Notes under the pieces: generated by a model
Databases searched by the model: none
What the model was told of the DNA's origin: nothing
Seen by the model: the letters and a program-made list of their open reading frames with translations, nothing else
NCBI RefSeq assembly: GCF_003626755.1
Contig: NZ_RBCJ01000001.1
Span: 372,001-436,000 of the forward strand
Length of the DNA stretch: 64,000 nucleotides
Direction of reading: 5' to 3'
Origin: Ulvibacterium marinum
GTDB lineage: Bacteria; Bacteroidota; Bacteroidia; Flavobacteriales; Flavobacteriaceae
Translations under genes and position numbers: made by a program
Part shown: piece by piece, positions 1 to 9,442 of the stretch
Layout of the letters: the number at the start of each line of letters is the position of its first letter
Position numbering within the stretch: the stretch's first letter is position 1

Positions 1-1050
1 TTTACGCCGGTAGTCTTTGGTGTACCGCAGCAGATTATTGCAACTGGAACCCTAAAGCAGCAGATTTTCGATGGCTCCTATATTGTAGGTGTACAGGCCA
101 CTAAGGCTTTTTTAAGATACAGTGAGCATAACAAGGAGAAGACCGATTTGGATGTCCGAAAAGCGGTTGTAGAAGCCTATGGTAATGTTTTGCTCGCCCA
201 GGAAAGCGTGGACATTTCCGAAAAAAACAAGGCAACCTTGGAGAAAAATTTGTTCGAAACTCAAAAGCTCTTCGAAAATGGTCTAGGTGACGAAGAAAGC
301 GTAGAGCAGTTGGAAATAACCCTTTCCTCCGTGGAGAACCAACTTAAAAATGCCATTCGCTTTGAGAAAATTACATTACAGATGCTAAATCTTATTATGG
401 GTATAGATATAGATGCGCCTACCCAGCTAGAAGAGAATCTGGATAATTTGACGCAAAGCCAGATGCAGTTTAGGCTTTTGGAATCTGATTTTAATATCGA
501 AAAAAACGTAGATTATAAATTGGTCCAAAACCTCAACGAACAACGTTTCTATGAATTAAAATTGGCAAAAAGCAAGGCATTGCCAACATTGAACGCTTTC
601 GTCAACTATGGTACATCTGCTTTTGGAAATAATTTTGAGTTTTTCAATAGCGATCAGGATTGGTTTGAGTTTTCAACATTTGGTGTAGACCTCACCATTC
701 CTATCTTTAGTTCTTTAGGCAGAAGTGCCAGTACGCAACGTGCTAAAATTGCTTTGGAGAAAGCCAAAACACAACTGTCGGAGGCCGAGGAGCAAATAAG
801 ATTGCAGTGGGAAAGGGCAAAAAGCGATTTCATCTTTGCCACCGAAGAGTATGAAACGGCCAAGGAAAATTTAAGATTAGCCGAACGAATCGAAAATAAG
901 AACCAAATAAAATACTCTGAAGGTATTGCAAGTAGTTTTGAATTACGACAGGCACAGACCCAATTATACGATGCACAACAAGGGTATCTTCAATCCATGG
1001 TGGATGTCATCAACAGGAAAACAGATTTGGAAACCATTATTAACGAATAA
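1..1050 (+). CDS. TolC-family outer-membrane efflux protein (5' end outside window)
   Basis: Outer-membrane channel component of a tripartite efflux system. The frame is open from the first base, so the N-terminus with signal peptide lies outside the window; 349 codons are visible. The visible part is rich in long amphipathic helices with Gln, Glu and Lys heptads (for example the stretch at roughly 150-400 and 730-1030), separated by a strand-rich segment ending in a PTLNAFVNYG-type motif near 585-615, which is the usual OEP pattern of two helical-hairpin repeats with beta-barrel strands. It lies 33 bp upstream of the adaptor gene and in the same direction, the standard order in flavobacterial RND operons. 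Family assignment is firm; substrate is unknown. Confidence 0.9.
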   Translation, partial: FTPVVFGVPQQIIATGTLKQQIFDGSYIVGVQATKAFLRYSEHNKEKTDLDVRKAVVEAYGNVLLAQESVDISEKNKATLEKNLFETQKLFENGLGDEESVEQLEITLSSVENQLKNAIRFEKITLQMLNLIMGIDIDAPTQLEENLDNLTQSQMQFRLLESDFNIEKNVDYKLVQNLNEQRFYELKLAKSKALPTLNAFVNYGTSAFGNNFEFFNSDQDWFEFSTFGVDLTIPIFSSLGRSASTQRAKIALEKAKTQLSEAEEQIRLQWERAKSDFIFATEEYETAKENLRLAERIENKNQIKYSEGIASSFELRQAQTQLYDAQQGYLQSMVDVINRKTDLETIINE

Positions 1051-1083
1051 GCATATAAAATAGCAACTAATAAACCTAAAAAA

Positions 1084-2250
1084 ATGAAAAAAACAATATA
1101 TGCACTAGCGACCGTTATGATAATTGTGGCCTGCGGGGGTTCTGGCCAGCAATCCATAGAGGCTTTGATTGCAGAAGGAGATCTTGAATCCCTACGCGCG
1201 GAAAAAACCAAAATTTCAGGAAAACAGAAAGAGCTGGAAACCAACATCAAACTTTTGGATTCCGTAATTGCCATTAAATCTGGTGAGGAAAATCTACCAT
1301 TAGTTACCACTTTGGTGGCTACCCCGGAAAAATTTAATCACTTTTTAGAACTTCAAGGTAATGTACAAACAAAACAGAATGTGTTGATCTATCCCGAGAT
1401 GGCGGGAACACTACAACGTGTTTATGTGAAGGAAGGCGACAAGGTAAGAAAAGGGCAGCTGTTGGCCACCATAGATGATGGGGGTGTTGGAAGCCAATTG
1501 GCACAATTAAAAACACAGGCAGCATTGGCCCAAACAACCTTTGAACGTCAGAAGCGGCTATGGGAGCAAAAAATAGGTTCGGAAATCCAATATTTGCAGG
1601 CCAAGTCCAACTATGAAGCCACAGAAAGCGCGGTTAATCAAGCAAAAAGTCAGCTGGATAAATCAACCATAAGAGCTCCATTTTCTGGAATTATCGATGA
1701 TGTCATAAAAGATCAGGGGACAGTGGTGGCCCCTGGAGTCGGTTCAGAGGTATTCCGCATTGTAAACCTATCCGATATGTATGTTGAGGTAGATGTTCCT
1801 GAAAATTACCTCAGTGGTATTCAAGAAGGAAAAGAAGCCAAAGTTTTCTTTCCGGTCTTACGGGATACCGTAGTGTCTACGATTAGACAAACCGGAAATT
1901 TCATTAATCCTGGCAATAGGGCCTTTCGCATAGAAATATCGGTACCTAATAAAGAGGGGAATATAAAACCGAATCTTACCGCGCGGGTAAGCCTTAACGA
2001 TTATACGAATGAGTCGGCTATCTTAATTCCCCAAGGCATTATTTCTGAAAATGCCGAAGGACAGCAATATGTATATGTTGCAGAAAAAATGGGCGAGGAC
2101 AAAGCCACGGCCAATAGGCGAATTATTGAAACCGGACTGGCCCAAGGTAGAATGGTAGAAGTGCTTTCCGGGGTTACCGAAGGCGAATTATTGATCGAGG
2201 AAGGTGCTCGAAATATCAAGGAAGGGCAAAATGTAAAAATACTGAACTAA
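1084..2250 (+). CDS. RND efflux periplasmic adaptor lipoprotein (MFP/HlyD family)
   Basis: Membrane fusion protein that links an inner-membrane RND pump to the outer-membrane channel. The 388-residue product starts with a lipoprotein signal (MKKTIYALATVMIIVAC, lipid-modified Cys17). A short coiled coil follows (about residues 25-62), then the lipoyl-like half-motif (AGTLQRVYVKEGDKVRKGQLL, about 105-128), the alpha-hairpin (about 135-190), the returning lipoyl half (STIRAPFSGIIDDV, about 195-210), and beta-barrel and membrane-proximal domains. The N-terminal coiled coil before the lipoyl domain is an extra seen in many Bacteroidota adaptors. It is sandwiched between the channel and pump genes, with only 7 bp to the pump, so one operon is very likely. 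Confidence 0.95.
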   Translation: MKKTIYALATVMIIVACGGSGQQSIEALIAEGDLESLRAEKTKISGKQKELETNIKLLDSVIAIKSGEENLPLVTTLVATPEKFNHFLELQGNVQTKQNVLIYPEMAGTLQRVYVKEGDKVRKGQLLATIDDGGVGSQLAQLKTQAALAQTTFERQKRLWEQKIGSEIQYLQAKSNYEATESAVNQAKSQLDKSTIRAPFSGIIDDVIKDQGTVVAPGVGSEVFRIVNLSDMYVEVDVPENYLSGIQEGKEAKVFFPVLRDTVVSTIRQTGNFINPGNRAFRIEISVPNKEGNIKPNLTARVSLNDYTNESAILIPQGIISENAEGQQYVYVAEKMGEDKATANRRIIETGLAQGRMVEVLSGVTEGELLIEEGARNIKEGQNVKILN

Positions 2251-2257
2251 TAAAGCG

Positions 2258-5200
2258 ATGAGCAGACAAAAGAAAAACGCCAACAAAGAGTTTAGGCTAT
2301 CTTCCTGGGCCATAGACAATCCCTCGGTCATCTATGTTATGATCGCCATTTTCTTATGGGTAGGTTTTAAGGCCTATCAGGCTATGCCACGAGAGGATTT
2401 CCCGGAAATTGTGGAGACCAAAATCTATGTGAGCACCTTGTTTCCCGGAAATACTGCCGAGGATATGGAACGGCTCGTTACCGATCCTCTGGAAGACCGA
2501 CTGAAAAACCTGAGCAATGTGGTAGAAACCATTTCTACTTCACAGGAAGACTACTCCATTATTACCGTGGAATTCGATGAAGAAATTACGGTAGAGCAGG
2601 CTAAGCAGAATGTAAAGGACGAAGTTGACGTTGAAAAGGCAGGCGAGGATTGGCCTACCTTTAATGGCGCCAAGGTAGAGCCCAATATCTTTGACCTAAA
2701 CCTGGCAGAGTCCTTTCCTATAATGAACGTTAATTTCACCGGAGATTATCCTGTTGAAAAATTAAAGGAATATGCCGAGTATCTGGAGGATGAAATAGAG
2801 AATCTGCAGGAAATCAAGGAGGTAGATATTAGAGGAGCACAGGAAAAGGAGGTAGAAGTAGCCGTAAATGTCTATAAAATGATGGCTGCCAAGGTAAGCT
2901 TTCAAGACGTTATAAATGCCATTGCCAATGGCAACATGACCATGTCCGCTGGAAACATCAAAACCAGTGAACAACGCAGAACCATTCGCATACTAGGAGA
3001 AATTGAAAACCCTCAGGAGCTAAATGATTTTGTCGTTAAGTCCGAAAATGGGGCGGTTTACTTAAAAGATATTGCATCTATTTCTTTTGATGAGGAAGAA
3101 AAAACCACTTATGCGCGGGAATTTGGTGAAAGTGTGGTTATGCTCGATATCAAAAAACGATCGGGCAAAAACATGATCGAGGCCACAACCAAAGTCCGGG
3201 AACTGGTAAAAGAGGCACAGGAAAACTATTTTCCGGCCGATCTTAATATTTCCATTGCTAATGATTCTTCGAGCCGAACCTTGAACCAAGTAGATGATTT
3301 GGTCAACAATATTATTTTCGGGATTATCCTAGTGGTTACCGTATTAATGTTTTTCCTAGGATTTCGTAACGCACTTTTTGTAGGTTTTGCCATCCCAATG
3401 TCCATGTTCATTTCATTCACCATATTAAATCTATTTGGGAATACGCTGAATACGATGATTCTGTTCGGAATGATTATGGGTCTGGGAATGCTGGTGGACA
3501 ATGGTATTGTGGTGGTCGAAAACGTATATCGTTTAATGGGAGAGGGCATGTCCAGAATCCAGGCTACCAAGAAAGGTATTGGAGAAATCGCTTTCCCGAT
3601 TATTATCTCCACCTTGACCACCGTCGCAGCTTTCGTGCCACTAGGGCTATGGCCCGGAATCTTTGGTCAGTTTATGATTTTCTTTCCGCTGACGCTGTCC
3701 GTAGTTTTAGGGTCCTCATTGTTTGTGGCCATCTTCATGAACTCCATGTTGGTATCCCAATTTATGGAGACCGGTCAAAAAGAGCTCGACATAAAGCAAT
3801 TGATACGGACTACAGGTATTTTGGCCGCTGTTGGTATTTTTATTTTTATCGTTGGTGGCGCGGTACGCGGACTCGGTACGGTAATCGTTTTCACGGCTAT
3901 CATGTTCTGGGTATACAAATACTTCCTTAAGCCCTCGGCCAACCGCTTTCAGAATAGTATTATGCCGCGTTTCGAGAACTTTTATGAAAAGCAAATAAAA
4001 AATGCCCTAAGGGGAGGAAATGTATACTGGTATTTTGGCATCACCGTTTCTTTACTGGTCGTGACCTTTATGCTCTTTGGGATGTCCATTGGTGCCGGCC
4101 GAACCAAAATCGAATTTTTCCCGGACAATACCCCAAATGAAATCTATGTTTATATCGAATATCCCCAAGGAACTTCCATTGAAAAAACGGACGAACTGAC
4201 CAAGAGTGTTGAAAAAAGGGTCTATGAAGTGGTCAATAGGCCAAAGTATCGAAATGGGGAAGAAAGCTATTTGGTAGAATCTGCAGTTTCCCAAGTTGGT
4301 GAAGGTGCAGGAAATCCCCAGACGGACGGAGGTTCCTCGGCCGAAATGCCGCATAGGGGCAAAGTAACGGTTTCTATGCGTGAGTACAAATACCGGAACG
4401 GATTGGATACTGAAGAACTACGAGGCGCCATTCAGGATAATTTAAAAGGGATTTATCCCGGAGTTACAATCTCCGTGGAAAAGGATTATAACGGCCCTCC
4501 GGCCGGCTATCCGGTAAATATAGAATTGGAAGGCAAAGACTACGATCAATTGATCAGTACTGCGGAAGAGATTCGGAACTTTATCAATACCAAGAGCATC
4601 CCTTTTATAGAAGAACTAAAAATTGATGTAAACAAAAGCAAACCCTCGGTTCAGGTCGTTGTTGACCGTGAAAAAGCAGGTGAACTTGGGGTTGCCGTGG
4701 GACAAGTGGGTACACAGTTACGACGTTCACTTTTTGGCGAGAAAGCCGGGGTTTATAAGTTGGATGGAGAAGACTATGATATCAATGTCCGATTTGATGA
4801 AAGCATTCGGTTTGATAAGAATGCCCTGTTCAATCAAAATATCATTTTTAGAGATCAAGCTTCCGGACAAATTAAGGAAGTACCGGTATCCGCCGTAGCC
4901 CAACAACGAAACTCCTCAGGATTCAGTGCCATTAAACATCGGGATGGAAACCGCGTGGTTACTGTTTATTCCGGTCTTGAGGCCGGGGGCAACCCCGCCG
5001 AGGTCGTAGCACAAGTCCAAGAAGAAATGAAAAATTTCAACGGTATTCCGGAAGGGGTAAAAATAGACTTCACGGGCGAAATCGAAGAGCAGAACAAGCA
5101 AATGCAATTCTTGGTTGGAGCCTTTTTTGGTGGTTTGGGATTGATAATGCTCATCTTAATTTTTCAGTTCGGAGGTATTTCCAAGCCGCTTATTATTATG

Positions 5201-5755
5201 ATTGCCATTTTCCTAAGTTTTATAGGTGTCTTTGGTGGATTGATGTTGACCGGCTGGCCCTTTGTAATCATGATGACTATGATGGGGATTATTTCCCTTG
5301 CTGGAATTGTGGTTAACAATGGAGTGGTACTTCTTGACTATACCCAGATATTGATCGACCGTAAAAAGGTAGAGTTGGGTATGGAGGATAAAGATTTGTT
5401 GAGCATGGAGGATGTAACCAAAATAATTGTACAAGGTGGAAAAGCCAGATTACGCCCTGTAATCTTGACGGCTATTACCACGGTCTTAGGTCTGATCCCG
5501 TTGGCCATTGGTCTGAATATAGACTTCTTTTCCCTTTTCTCCGAATTCAATCCTAGGGTTTACATGGGTGGGGATAACGTAATTTTCTGGGGTCCGTTGG
5601 CCTGGACAGTAATCTTTGGATTGATAGTGGCTACTTTCCTTACCCTGATTATAGTTCCTGTACTCTTTAATATTACATACCGCATCAAGGTACGTCTAAG
5701 GGGAAGCGGGAAAAAGACCGAAGTAAACGAAAAAGAATTGGAAGCAGCAGCTTAG
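2258..5755 (+). CDS. RND multidrug efflux permease (AcrB/HAE1-like)
   Basis: Inner-membrane proton-driven efflux pump of 1165 residues, somewhat longer than the approximately 1050 of AcrB. It has a first membrane segment near residues 28-45, a large periplasmic porter loop (PREDFPEI after TM1), a cluster of membrane segments around 350-560, a second periplasmic loop and a terminal TM cluster. The TM4 signature reads LVDNGIVVVENVYR, so the usual adjacent Asp pair is Asp-Asn here; this variant retains one proton-relay Asp. Two extra hydrophobic segments lie between the two halves (about residues 510-550). It completes the channel-adaptor-pump operon and is followed by a strong hairpin terminator. 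The charge and sequence do not look like a heavy-metal (HME) pump; the drug or metabolite exported cannot be read from sequence. Confidence 0.95.
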   Translation: MSRQKKNANKEFRLSSWAIDNPSVIYVMIAIFLWVGFKAYQAMPREDFPEIVETKIYVSTLFPGNTAEDMERLVTDPLEDRLKNLSNVVETISTSQEDYSIITVEFDEEITVEQAKQNVKDEVDVEKAGEDWPTFNGAKVEPNIFDLNLAESFPIMNVNFTGDYPVEKLKEYAEYLEDEIENLQEIKEVDIRGAQEKEVEVAVNVYKMMAAKVSFQDVINAIANGNMTMSAGNIKTSEQRRTIRILGEIENPQELNDFVVKSENGAVYLKDIASISFDEEEKTTYAREFGESVVMLDIKKRSGKNMIEATTKVRELVKEAQENYFPADLNISIANDSSSRTLNQVDDLVNNIIFGIILVVTVLMFFLGFRNALFVGFAIPMSMFISFTILNLFGNTLNTMILFGMIMGLGMLVDNGIVVVENVYRLMGEGMSRIQATKKGIGEIAFPIIISTLTTVAAFVPLGLWPGIFGQFMIFFPLTLSVVLGSSLFVAIFMNSMLVSQFMETGQKELDIKQLIRTTGILAAVGIFIFIVGGAVRGLGTVIVFTAIMFWVYKYFLKPSANRFQNSIMPRFENFYEKQIKNALRGGNVYWYFGITVSLLVVTFMLFGMSIGAGRTKIEFFPDNTPNEIYVYIEYPQGTSIEKTDELTKSVEKRVYEVVNRPKYRNGEESYLVESAVSQVGEGAGNPQTDGGSSAEMPHRGKVTVSMREYKYRNGLDTEELRGAIQDNLKGIYPGVTISVEKDYNGPPAGYPVNIELEGKDYDQLISTAEEIRNFINTKSIPFIEELKIDVNKSKPSVQVVVDREKAGELGVAVGQVGTQLRRSLFGEKAGVYKLDGEDYDINVRFDESIRFDKNALFNQNIIFRDQASGQIKEVPVSAVAQQRNSSGFSAIKHRDGNRVVTVYSGLEAGGNPAEVVAQVQEEMKNFNGIPEGVKIDFTGEIEEQNKQMQFLVGAFFGGLGLIMLILIFQFGGISKPLIIMIAIFLSFIGVFGGLMLTGWPFVIMMTMMGIISLAGIVVNNGVVLLDYTQILIDRKKVELGMEDKDLLSMEDVTKIIVQGGKARLRPVILTAITTVLGLIPLAIGLNIDFFSLFSEFNPRVYMGGDNVIFWGPLAWTVIFGLIVATFLTLIIVPVLFNITYRIKVRLRGSGKKTEVNEKELEAAA

Positions 5756-5783
5756 TCAAGTATACATTTCTTTACCTTAAATA

Positions 5784-5815
5784 AAAATGGCCCCGATAAA
5801 AACCGGGGCCATTTT
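5784..5815. terminator. Bidirectional hairpin terminator between RND operon and MORN gene
   Basis: A perfect 12-bp stem (AAAATGGCCCCG at 5784-5795 pairing with 5804-5815) closes an 8-nt loop. The A/T ends of the stem give a run of T after the hairpin on both strands, so it can end the efflux operon on plus and the 115-aa gene on minus. Confidence 0.9.
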
Positions 5816-5836
5816 GTTATATCACGTTAACTTATT

Positions 5837-6184
5837 TCAATTTATAACAACGGGTTTTGCGTTCTTGGATTCGACTACGCTAGCAATCCTATTGTCCGCA
5901 AAATCTACTTCCTTAAGTAATTCTCCTTCCCAGAAAAGCCATTTTCCTGAGCGTTTGCCCATCTCATACTTCCCCTTTGCTATCTTTTTACCGGCTTCAT
6001 CGAACATTGTCCACTGTCCGTGCAGTTTTCCTTCTAAAAAATAACCGGTCTGTGCTATCTCACCATTATCGTGAAAATACGTGGCCTTTGTTAAATCACC
6101 TTCCTTCTCAAAGGTGGGTTTATTTTCTTGGGCATTCATTCCCAACGTGAATGTAAGTGCCAGTAGTATTGTGAATAATTTCAT
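5837..6184 (-). CDS. Small exported MORN-repeat (YwqK-like) protein
   Basis: Small secreted or periplasmic protein of 115 residues. An N-terminal Sec signal peptide (MKLFTILLALTFTLGMNAQ) is followed by MORN_2-type repeats of the form Y.x.NG.i.qtGyf..GklhGqW..ydeaGk...G.y..Gk..GkW.fw, with the variable residues DNGEIAQTGYF, EGKLHGQWTMFD and MGKRSGKWLFW visible. Such repeats are common in Bacteroidota and are thought to act in protein or membrane binding; no enzymatic residues are visible. It stands alone, convergent with the efflux operon and divergent from aspS, with its own -7 box at 6229-6236. Confidence 0.75.
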   Translation of the reverse strand: MKLFTILLALTFTLGMNAQENKPTFEKEGDLTKATYFHDNGEIAQTGYFLEGKLHGQWTMFDEAGKKIAKGKYEMGKRSGKWLFWEGELLKEVDFADNRIASVVESKNAKPVVIN

Positions 6185-6228
6185 TGTATTATGGGATTTA
6201 GATTCGTATTTCCTTCATATTAACGACA

Positions 6229-6236
6229 CAAAGATA
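6229..6236 (-). promoter_or_regulatory. -7 promoter box (TATCTTTG) for the MORN-repeat gene
   Basis: On the minus strand the sequence TATCTTTG matches the Bacteroidota -7 consensus TAnnTTTG and lies 45-52 bp upstream of the start codon at 6184. No good TTG is seen 19-21 bp further upstream, so the call rests on the -7 box alone. Confidence 0.45.
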
Positions 6237-6410
6237 CATTTATTTTACAAAAAATACATGTTTACATAACTTTTAGTTAACATTAAATTTACATTGTAAA
6301 TGTAATAATCTAATTTTAAGATATTTATGACTTTTGTCAGTTTATAATCTTTTCTATAGTTTTTTGGAAAAATCCATCAAAATCGATGGTCTTTAAAGAA
6401 GGATACTTCT

Positions 6411-6418
6411 TAACTTTG
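6411..6418 (+). promoter_or_regulatory. -7 promoter box (TAACTTTG) for aspS
   Basis: TAACTTTG matches TAnnTTTG and ends 19 bp before the aspS start codon, implying a leader of about 12-14 nt. A matching -33 TTG is not evident at the usual spacing. Confidence 0.45.
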
Positions 6419-6437
6419 CCGTCCAAAACCAGAATAT

Positions 6438-8186
6438 ATGTACAGGAGCCATACCTGCGGTGAATTAAGGAAATCCCATAGCAACACTTTGGTCACGCTC
6501 ACAGGCTGGGTACAGAAGACCAGGGATAAAGGCTTTGTCGTCTGGGTAGATTTACGAGACCGCTATGGCATTACCCAATTGGTGTTTGATGAAGAACGTA
6601 CCTCTAATGATGTATTGGAAAAGGCGAGGAGTTTAGGCAGGGAATTTGTGATACAAGCCAAAGGGAAGGTCATTGAAAGAGCTTCCAAAAATCCGAACCT
6701 TCCCACAGGGGATATAGAGGTTTTGGTAAATGAGCTTACTATTCTCAACACATCCAAAACACCACCATTTACCATTGAAAATGAGACCGATGGTGGCGAG
6801 GATCTTCGAATGAAATATCGTTATCTGGATATTCGTAGAAATCAGGTAAAAAACAATCTTATCTTCAGAAGCAAGGTAACCATGGAGGTACGCAAATATC
6901 TCTCGGAGCAAGGATTCATTGAAGTGGAAACACCTTATCTCATAAAATCAACACCTGAGGGTGCGCGCGATTTTGTGGTGCCCAGCCGAATGAACGAAGG
7001 ACAGTTTTACGCCCTTCCGCAATCACCACAGACTTTTAAACAATTATTAATGGTGGGTGGAATGGACAAGTACTTTCAGATTGTTAAATGTTTTCGGGAC
7101 GAAGATCTACGTGCGGACCGACAACCTGAATTTACACAAATCGATTGTGAGATGGCCTTCGTGGAACAGGAAGACATCCTTAACACCTTTGAGGGCCTTA
7201 CCAAACATTTGTTGACGGAAATTAACGGAATTGAAATAGATGCTTTTCCCAGGATGACCTTTGACGAAGCCATGAGGCGCTTTGGAAACGACAAGCCTGA
7301 CATCCGTTTTGGAATGGAATTGGGAGAATTAAATGAAGTAGCCCAACATAAGGATTTCAATGTATTCAACTCTGCGGAATTTGTTGGTGGTATAGCAATA
7401 CCAGATGCAGCCATCTATACCAGAAAGGAAATCGATAGATTAATCGATTGGGTAAAACGTCCACAGGTTGGTGCAAAAGGTATGGTCTACGTAAAATGCA
7501 ATGAGGATGGGACCTTTAAATCATCTGTTGATAAGTTTTATAATCAAGATGACCTTGCTAATTGGGCAGAAGTTGTTGGAGCCAAGGCCGGTGATCTCAT
7601 CTGTGTATTGTCCGGCCAGATTCATGAGACACGGGCTCAATTAAGCGCGTTACGCATGGAAATGGCAGAACGTTTGGGGCTGAGGAAACCCAATGAATTT
7701 GCTCCTTTATGGATAACCGACTTCCCATTGTTGGAACTGGATGAGGAAACGGGTCGCTACCATGCCATGCACCATCCATTTACTTCACCCAAGCCCGGAC
7801 AATTGGACCTTTTGGATACCGATCCAGGAAAAGTAAAGGCCAATGCGTATGATTTGGTCTTGAACGGCAATGAAATTGGTGGTGGGTCTATCCGTATCCA
7901 TGACAAGGAGGTCCAAGCCACCATGTTCCATCATTTGGGTTTTACCCCAGAAGAGGCACAGGCCCAATTTGGATTTTTGATGGATGCATTCCAATATGGT
8001 GCCCCGCCACATGGTGGTATCGCCTTTGGTTTGGATCGTTTGGTCGCCATTTTAGGCGGACAGGAAACCATTAGGGATTTTATTGCCTTTCCCAAAAACA
8101 ACAATGGTAGGGATGTGATGATCGATGCTCCCTCCCCTATTGACCGTGAACAATTGGATGAGTTGGGACTGAAACTACAGAAATAG
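6438..8186 (+). CDS. aspS: Aspartate--tRNA ligase
   Basis: Class II aminoacyl-tRNA synthetase charging tRNA-Asp in the cytoplasm; 582 residues, the length of bacterial-type AspRS with the GAD insertion domain. The N-terminal OB-fold anticodon domain (about residues 1-105, RTHTCGEL-like opening, [10 protein letters not shown]) precedes the catalytic core. Motif 2 is seen as [18 protein letters not shown] (about 217-234), the GAD domain lies around 290-410, and motif 3 as [15 protein letters not shown] (about 531-545). The ATG at 6438 follows a -7 box closely and gives the conserved YRSHTCGEL start. It is monocistronic by appearance, the next gene starting 65 bp downstream with its own leader. 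Confidence 0.98.
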   Translation: MYRSHTCGELRKSHSNTLVTLTGWVQKTRDKGFVVWVDLRDRYGITQLVFDEERTSNDVLEKARSLGREFVIQAKGKVIERASKNPNLPTGDIEVLVNELTILNTSKTPPFTIENETDGGEDLRMKYRYLDIRRNQVKNNLIFRSKVTMEVRKYLSEQGFIEVETPYLIKSTPEGARDFVVPSRMNEGQFYALPQSPQTFKQLLMVGGMDKYFQIVKCFRDEDLRADRQPEFTQIDCEMAFVEQEDILNTFEGLTKHLLTEINGIEIDAFPRMTFDEAMRRFGNDKPDIRFGMELGELNEVAQHKDFNVFNSAEFVGGIAIPDAAIYTRKEIDRLIDWVKRPQVGAKGMVYVKCNEDGTFKSSVDKFYNQDDLANWAEVVGAKAGDLICVLSGQIHETRAQLSALRMEMAERLGLRKPNEFAPLWITDFPLLELDEETGRYHAMHHPFTSPKPGQLDLLDTDPGKVKANAYDLVLNGNEIGGGSIRIHDKEVQATMFHHLGFTPEEAQAQFGFLMDAFQYGAPPHGGIAFGLDRLVAILGGQETIRDFIAFPKNNNGRDVMIDAPSPIDREQLDELGLKLQK

Positions 8187-8251
8187 TCAATAGACCTATA
8201 CTTAGAACAAAGTTGTGCGTATTTTTAAAATAGGACTCTTACAGTCATATA

Positions 8252-9364
8252 ATGAAAATTGTTTTATACGTAGCATTTGCCATACTAGCTTTGGGTTGTA
8301 GCAATAATGGTACAGAGACCATACCCGCTGAGGCTAGGGTAGACCTGGAGGGATTGACTTCCAGTATTGGCGAAATCACATCAACCTCGATAGCACTCCA
8401 ATATTCGTATTCAAATCTTACAACAAACGGGGGGAATCTGGTCACGGAAATTTGGTACAAGAAGCTCAATGATGGTAATTGGAGTATTTTAGAGGTTCCC
8501 ATTGAAAATCAAAAGGTACTGGAAATCAATAATCTTGAGCGCGGAACCACCTATTTGGCAAAGCCCGTATTTAAGGTAAATGATTTTGTAAAAGAGGGTG
8601 CCGAAATACAATTTAGGACACTCCCCTTTAATTACACTTTTGTACGAGAGGGAAATCCCAATAGCATATGGATTACCAACATATTTGCCGATGATGACTA
8701 CACCGAATTGGGAGATAATATAGTTTTATTCTTAAAAAGGGAAAATGACAGTATTCCTACAGAAATTACCGTTATCTCAAAGGATTCCTTATGGATTACA
8801 GCTTTTACTGGCTTACAAACCTTATTTGATTCCTCGGGTGTTTATGAAGAAAGGTTGGAGGCATCTTTGACGCTCCAATTTAATGACTATTACAACGGTA
8901 GTTTTAGCACTGTTGACCTATTTAATCCGAAACCAAGAATAAATGCACTTAGTTTTCAAAAGACGGTATCCTGTAGCGATTTGGATAAAACAAAGCTTCT
9001 TTTTCAGGGATTCTTTTGGGATTCTTCCCTACGGACAGAAACGGATTTTAATAAACCGGACGATTACCAAATTACTATTACAAATATTGAAGACCCTTTA
9101 ATAACAATACCCGTTTATACGCAATTGGACCAAAGATTCCATGACACCGACGATGTTAATTTGTTTTTATCCAATAACTGCGAGGTGGGCTTCACAATAG
9201 TTGAAGACCCCCCGATTAGAAATTTATTTCACAGGGGAAGCTTCATGTGGGTTTCCTTTCCAACGGAAATCTTGCCAGAAGGAATGTACAGGCTACAATT
9301 CAGCGTAATCAAAAATGGAGATCTCCTATCGGCTGAGCCGTTTGAATTTTCTCTACGGTATTAG
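8252..9364 (+). CDS. Lipoprotein with fibronectin-III-like domain, function unknown
   Basis: A 370-residue lipoprotein: signal MKIVLYVAFAILALGC puts the lipidated cysteine at position 16. Residues about 30-125 resemble a fibronectin type III fold as found in many Bacteroidota surface lipoproteins: the pattern ITSTSIALQYSYS, TEIWYKKLNDGNW and LERGTTYLAKPVFKVND (typical of the NLKPNTTYYYRAYV motif). The remaining 245 residues are beta-rich, contain two cysteines (SCSDLD and NNCEVG) and match no family I recognise. It sits between aspS and the ClC gene without an operon partner. Export and lipidation are clear from sequence; the function is unknown. Confidence 0.7.
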   Translation: MKIVLYVAFAILALGCSNNGTETIPAEARVDLEGLTSSIGEITSTSIALQYSYSNLTTNGGNLVTEIWYKKLNDGNWSILEVPIENQKVLEINNLERGTTYLAKPVFKVNDFVKEGAEIQFRTLPFNYTFVREGNPNSIWITNIFADDDYTELGDNIVLFLKRENDSIPTEITVISKDSLWITAFTGLQTLFDSSGVYEERLEASLTLQFNDYYNGSFSTVDLFNPKPRINALSFQKTVSCSDLDKTKLLFQGFFWDSSLRTETDFNKPDDYQITITNIEDPLITIPVYTQLDQRFHDTDDVNLFLSNNCEVGFTIVEDPPIRNLFHRGSFMWVSFPTEILPEGMYRLQFSVIKNGDLLSAEPFEFSLRY

Positions 9365-9411
9365 ACTTGCTCCAGAAATATTTCCTACGGTTTTCTTCAA
9401 TAGAAATTGGA

Positions 9412-9419
9412 TACCTTTG
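9412..9419 (+). promoter_or_regulatory. -7 promoter box (TACCTTTG) deciding the ClC start
   Basis: TACCTTTG matches the Bacteroidota -7 box. Transcription would begin near 9425, downstream of an in-frame TTG at 9407, so the ATG at 9443 is the probable start of the following gene. Confidence 0.5.
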
Positions 9420-9442
9420 CCCTTAGTCAATGGCTAGATTCA

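Noticed and set aside
3649..3930. 93-codon plus-strand frame inside the RND pump gene
   Set aside because: It lies in another frame of a well-supported gene and encodes a Tyr/Arg/His-rich sequence typical of a shadow frame.
9407..9442. TTG start adding 12 residues to the ClC protein
   Set aside because: It lies within or upstream of the -7 box TACCTTTG, so it would not be in the transcript.
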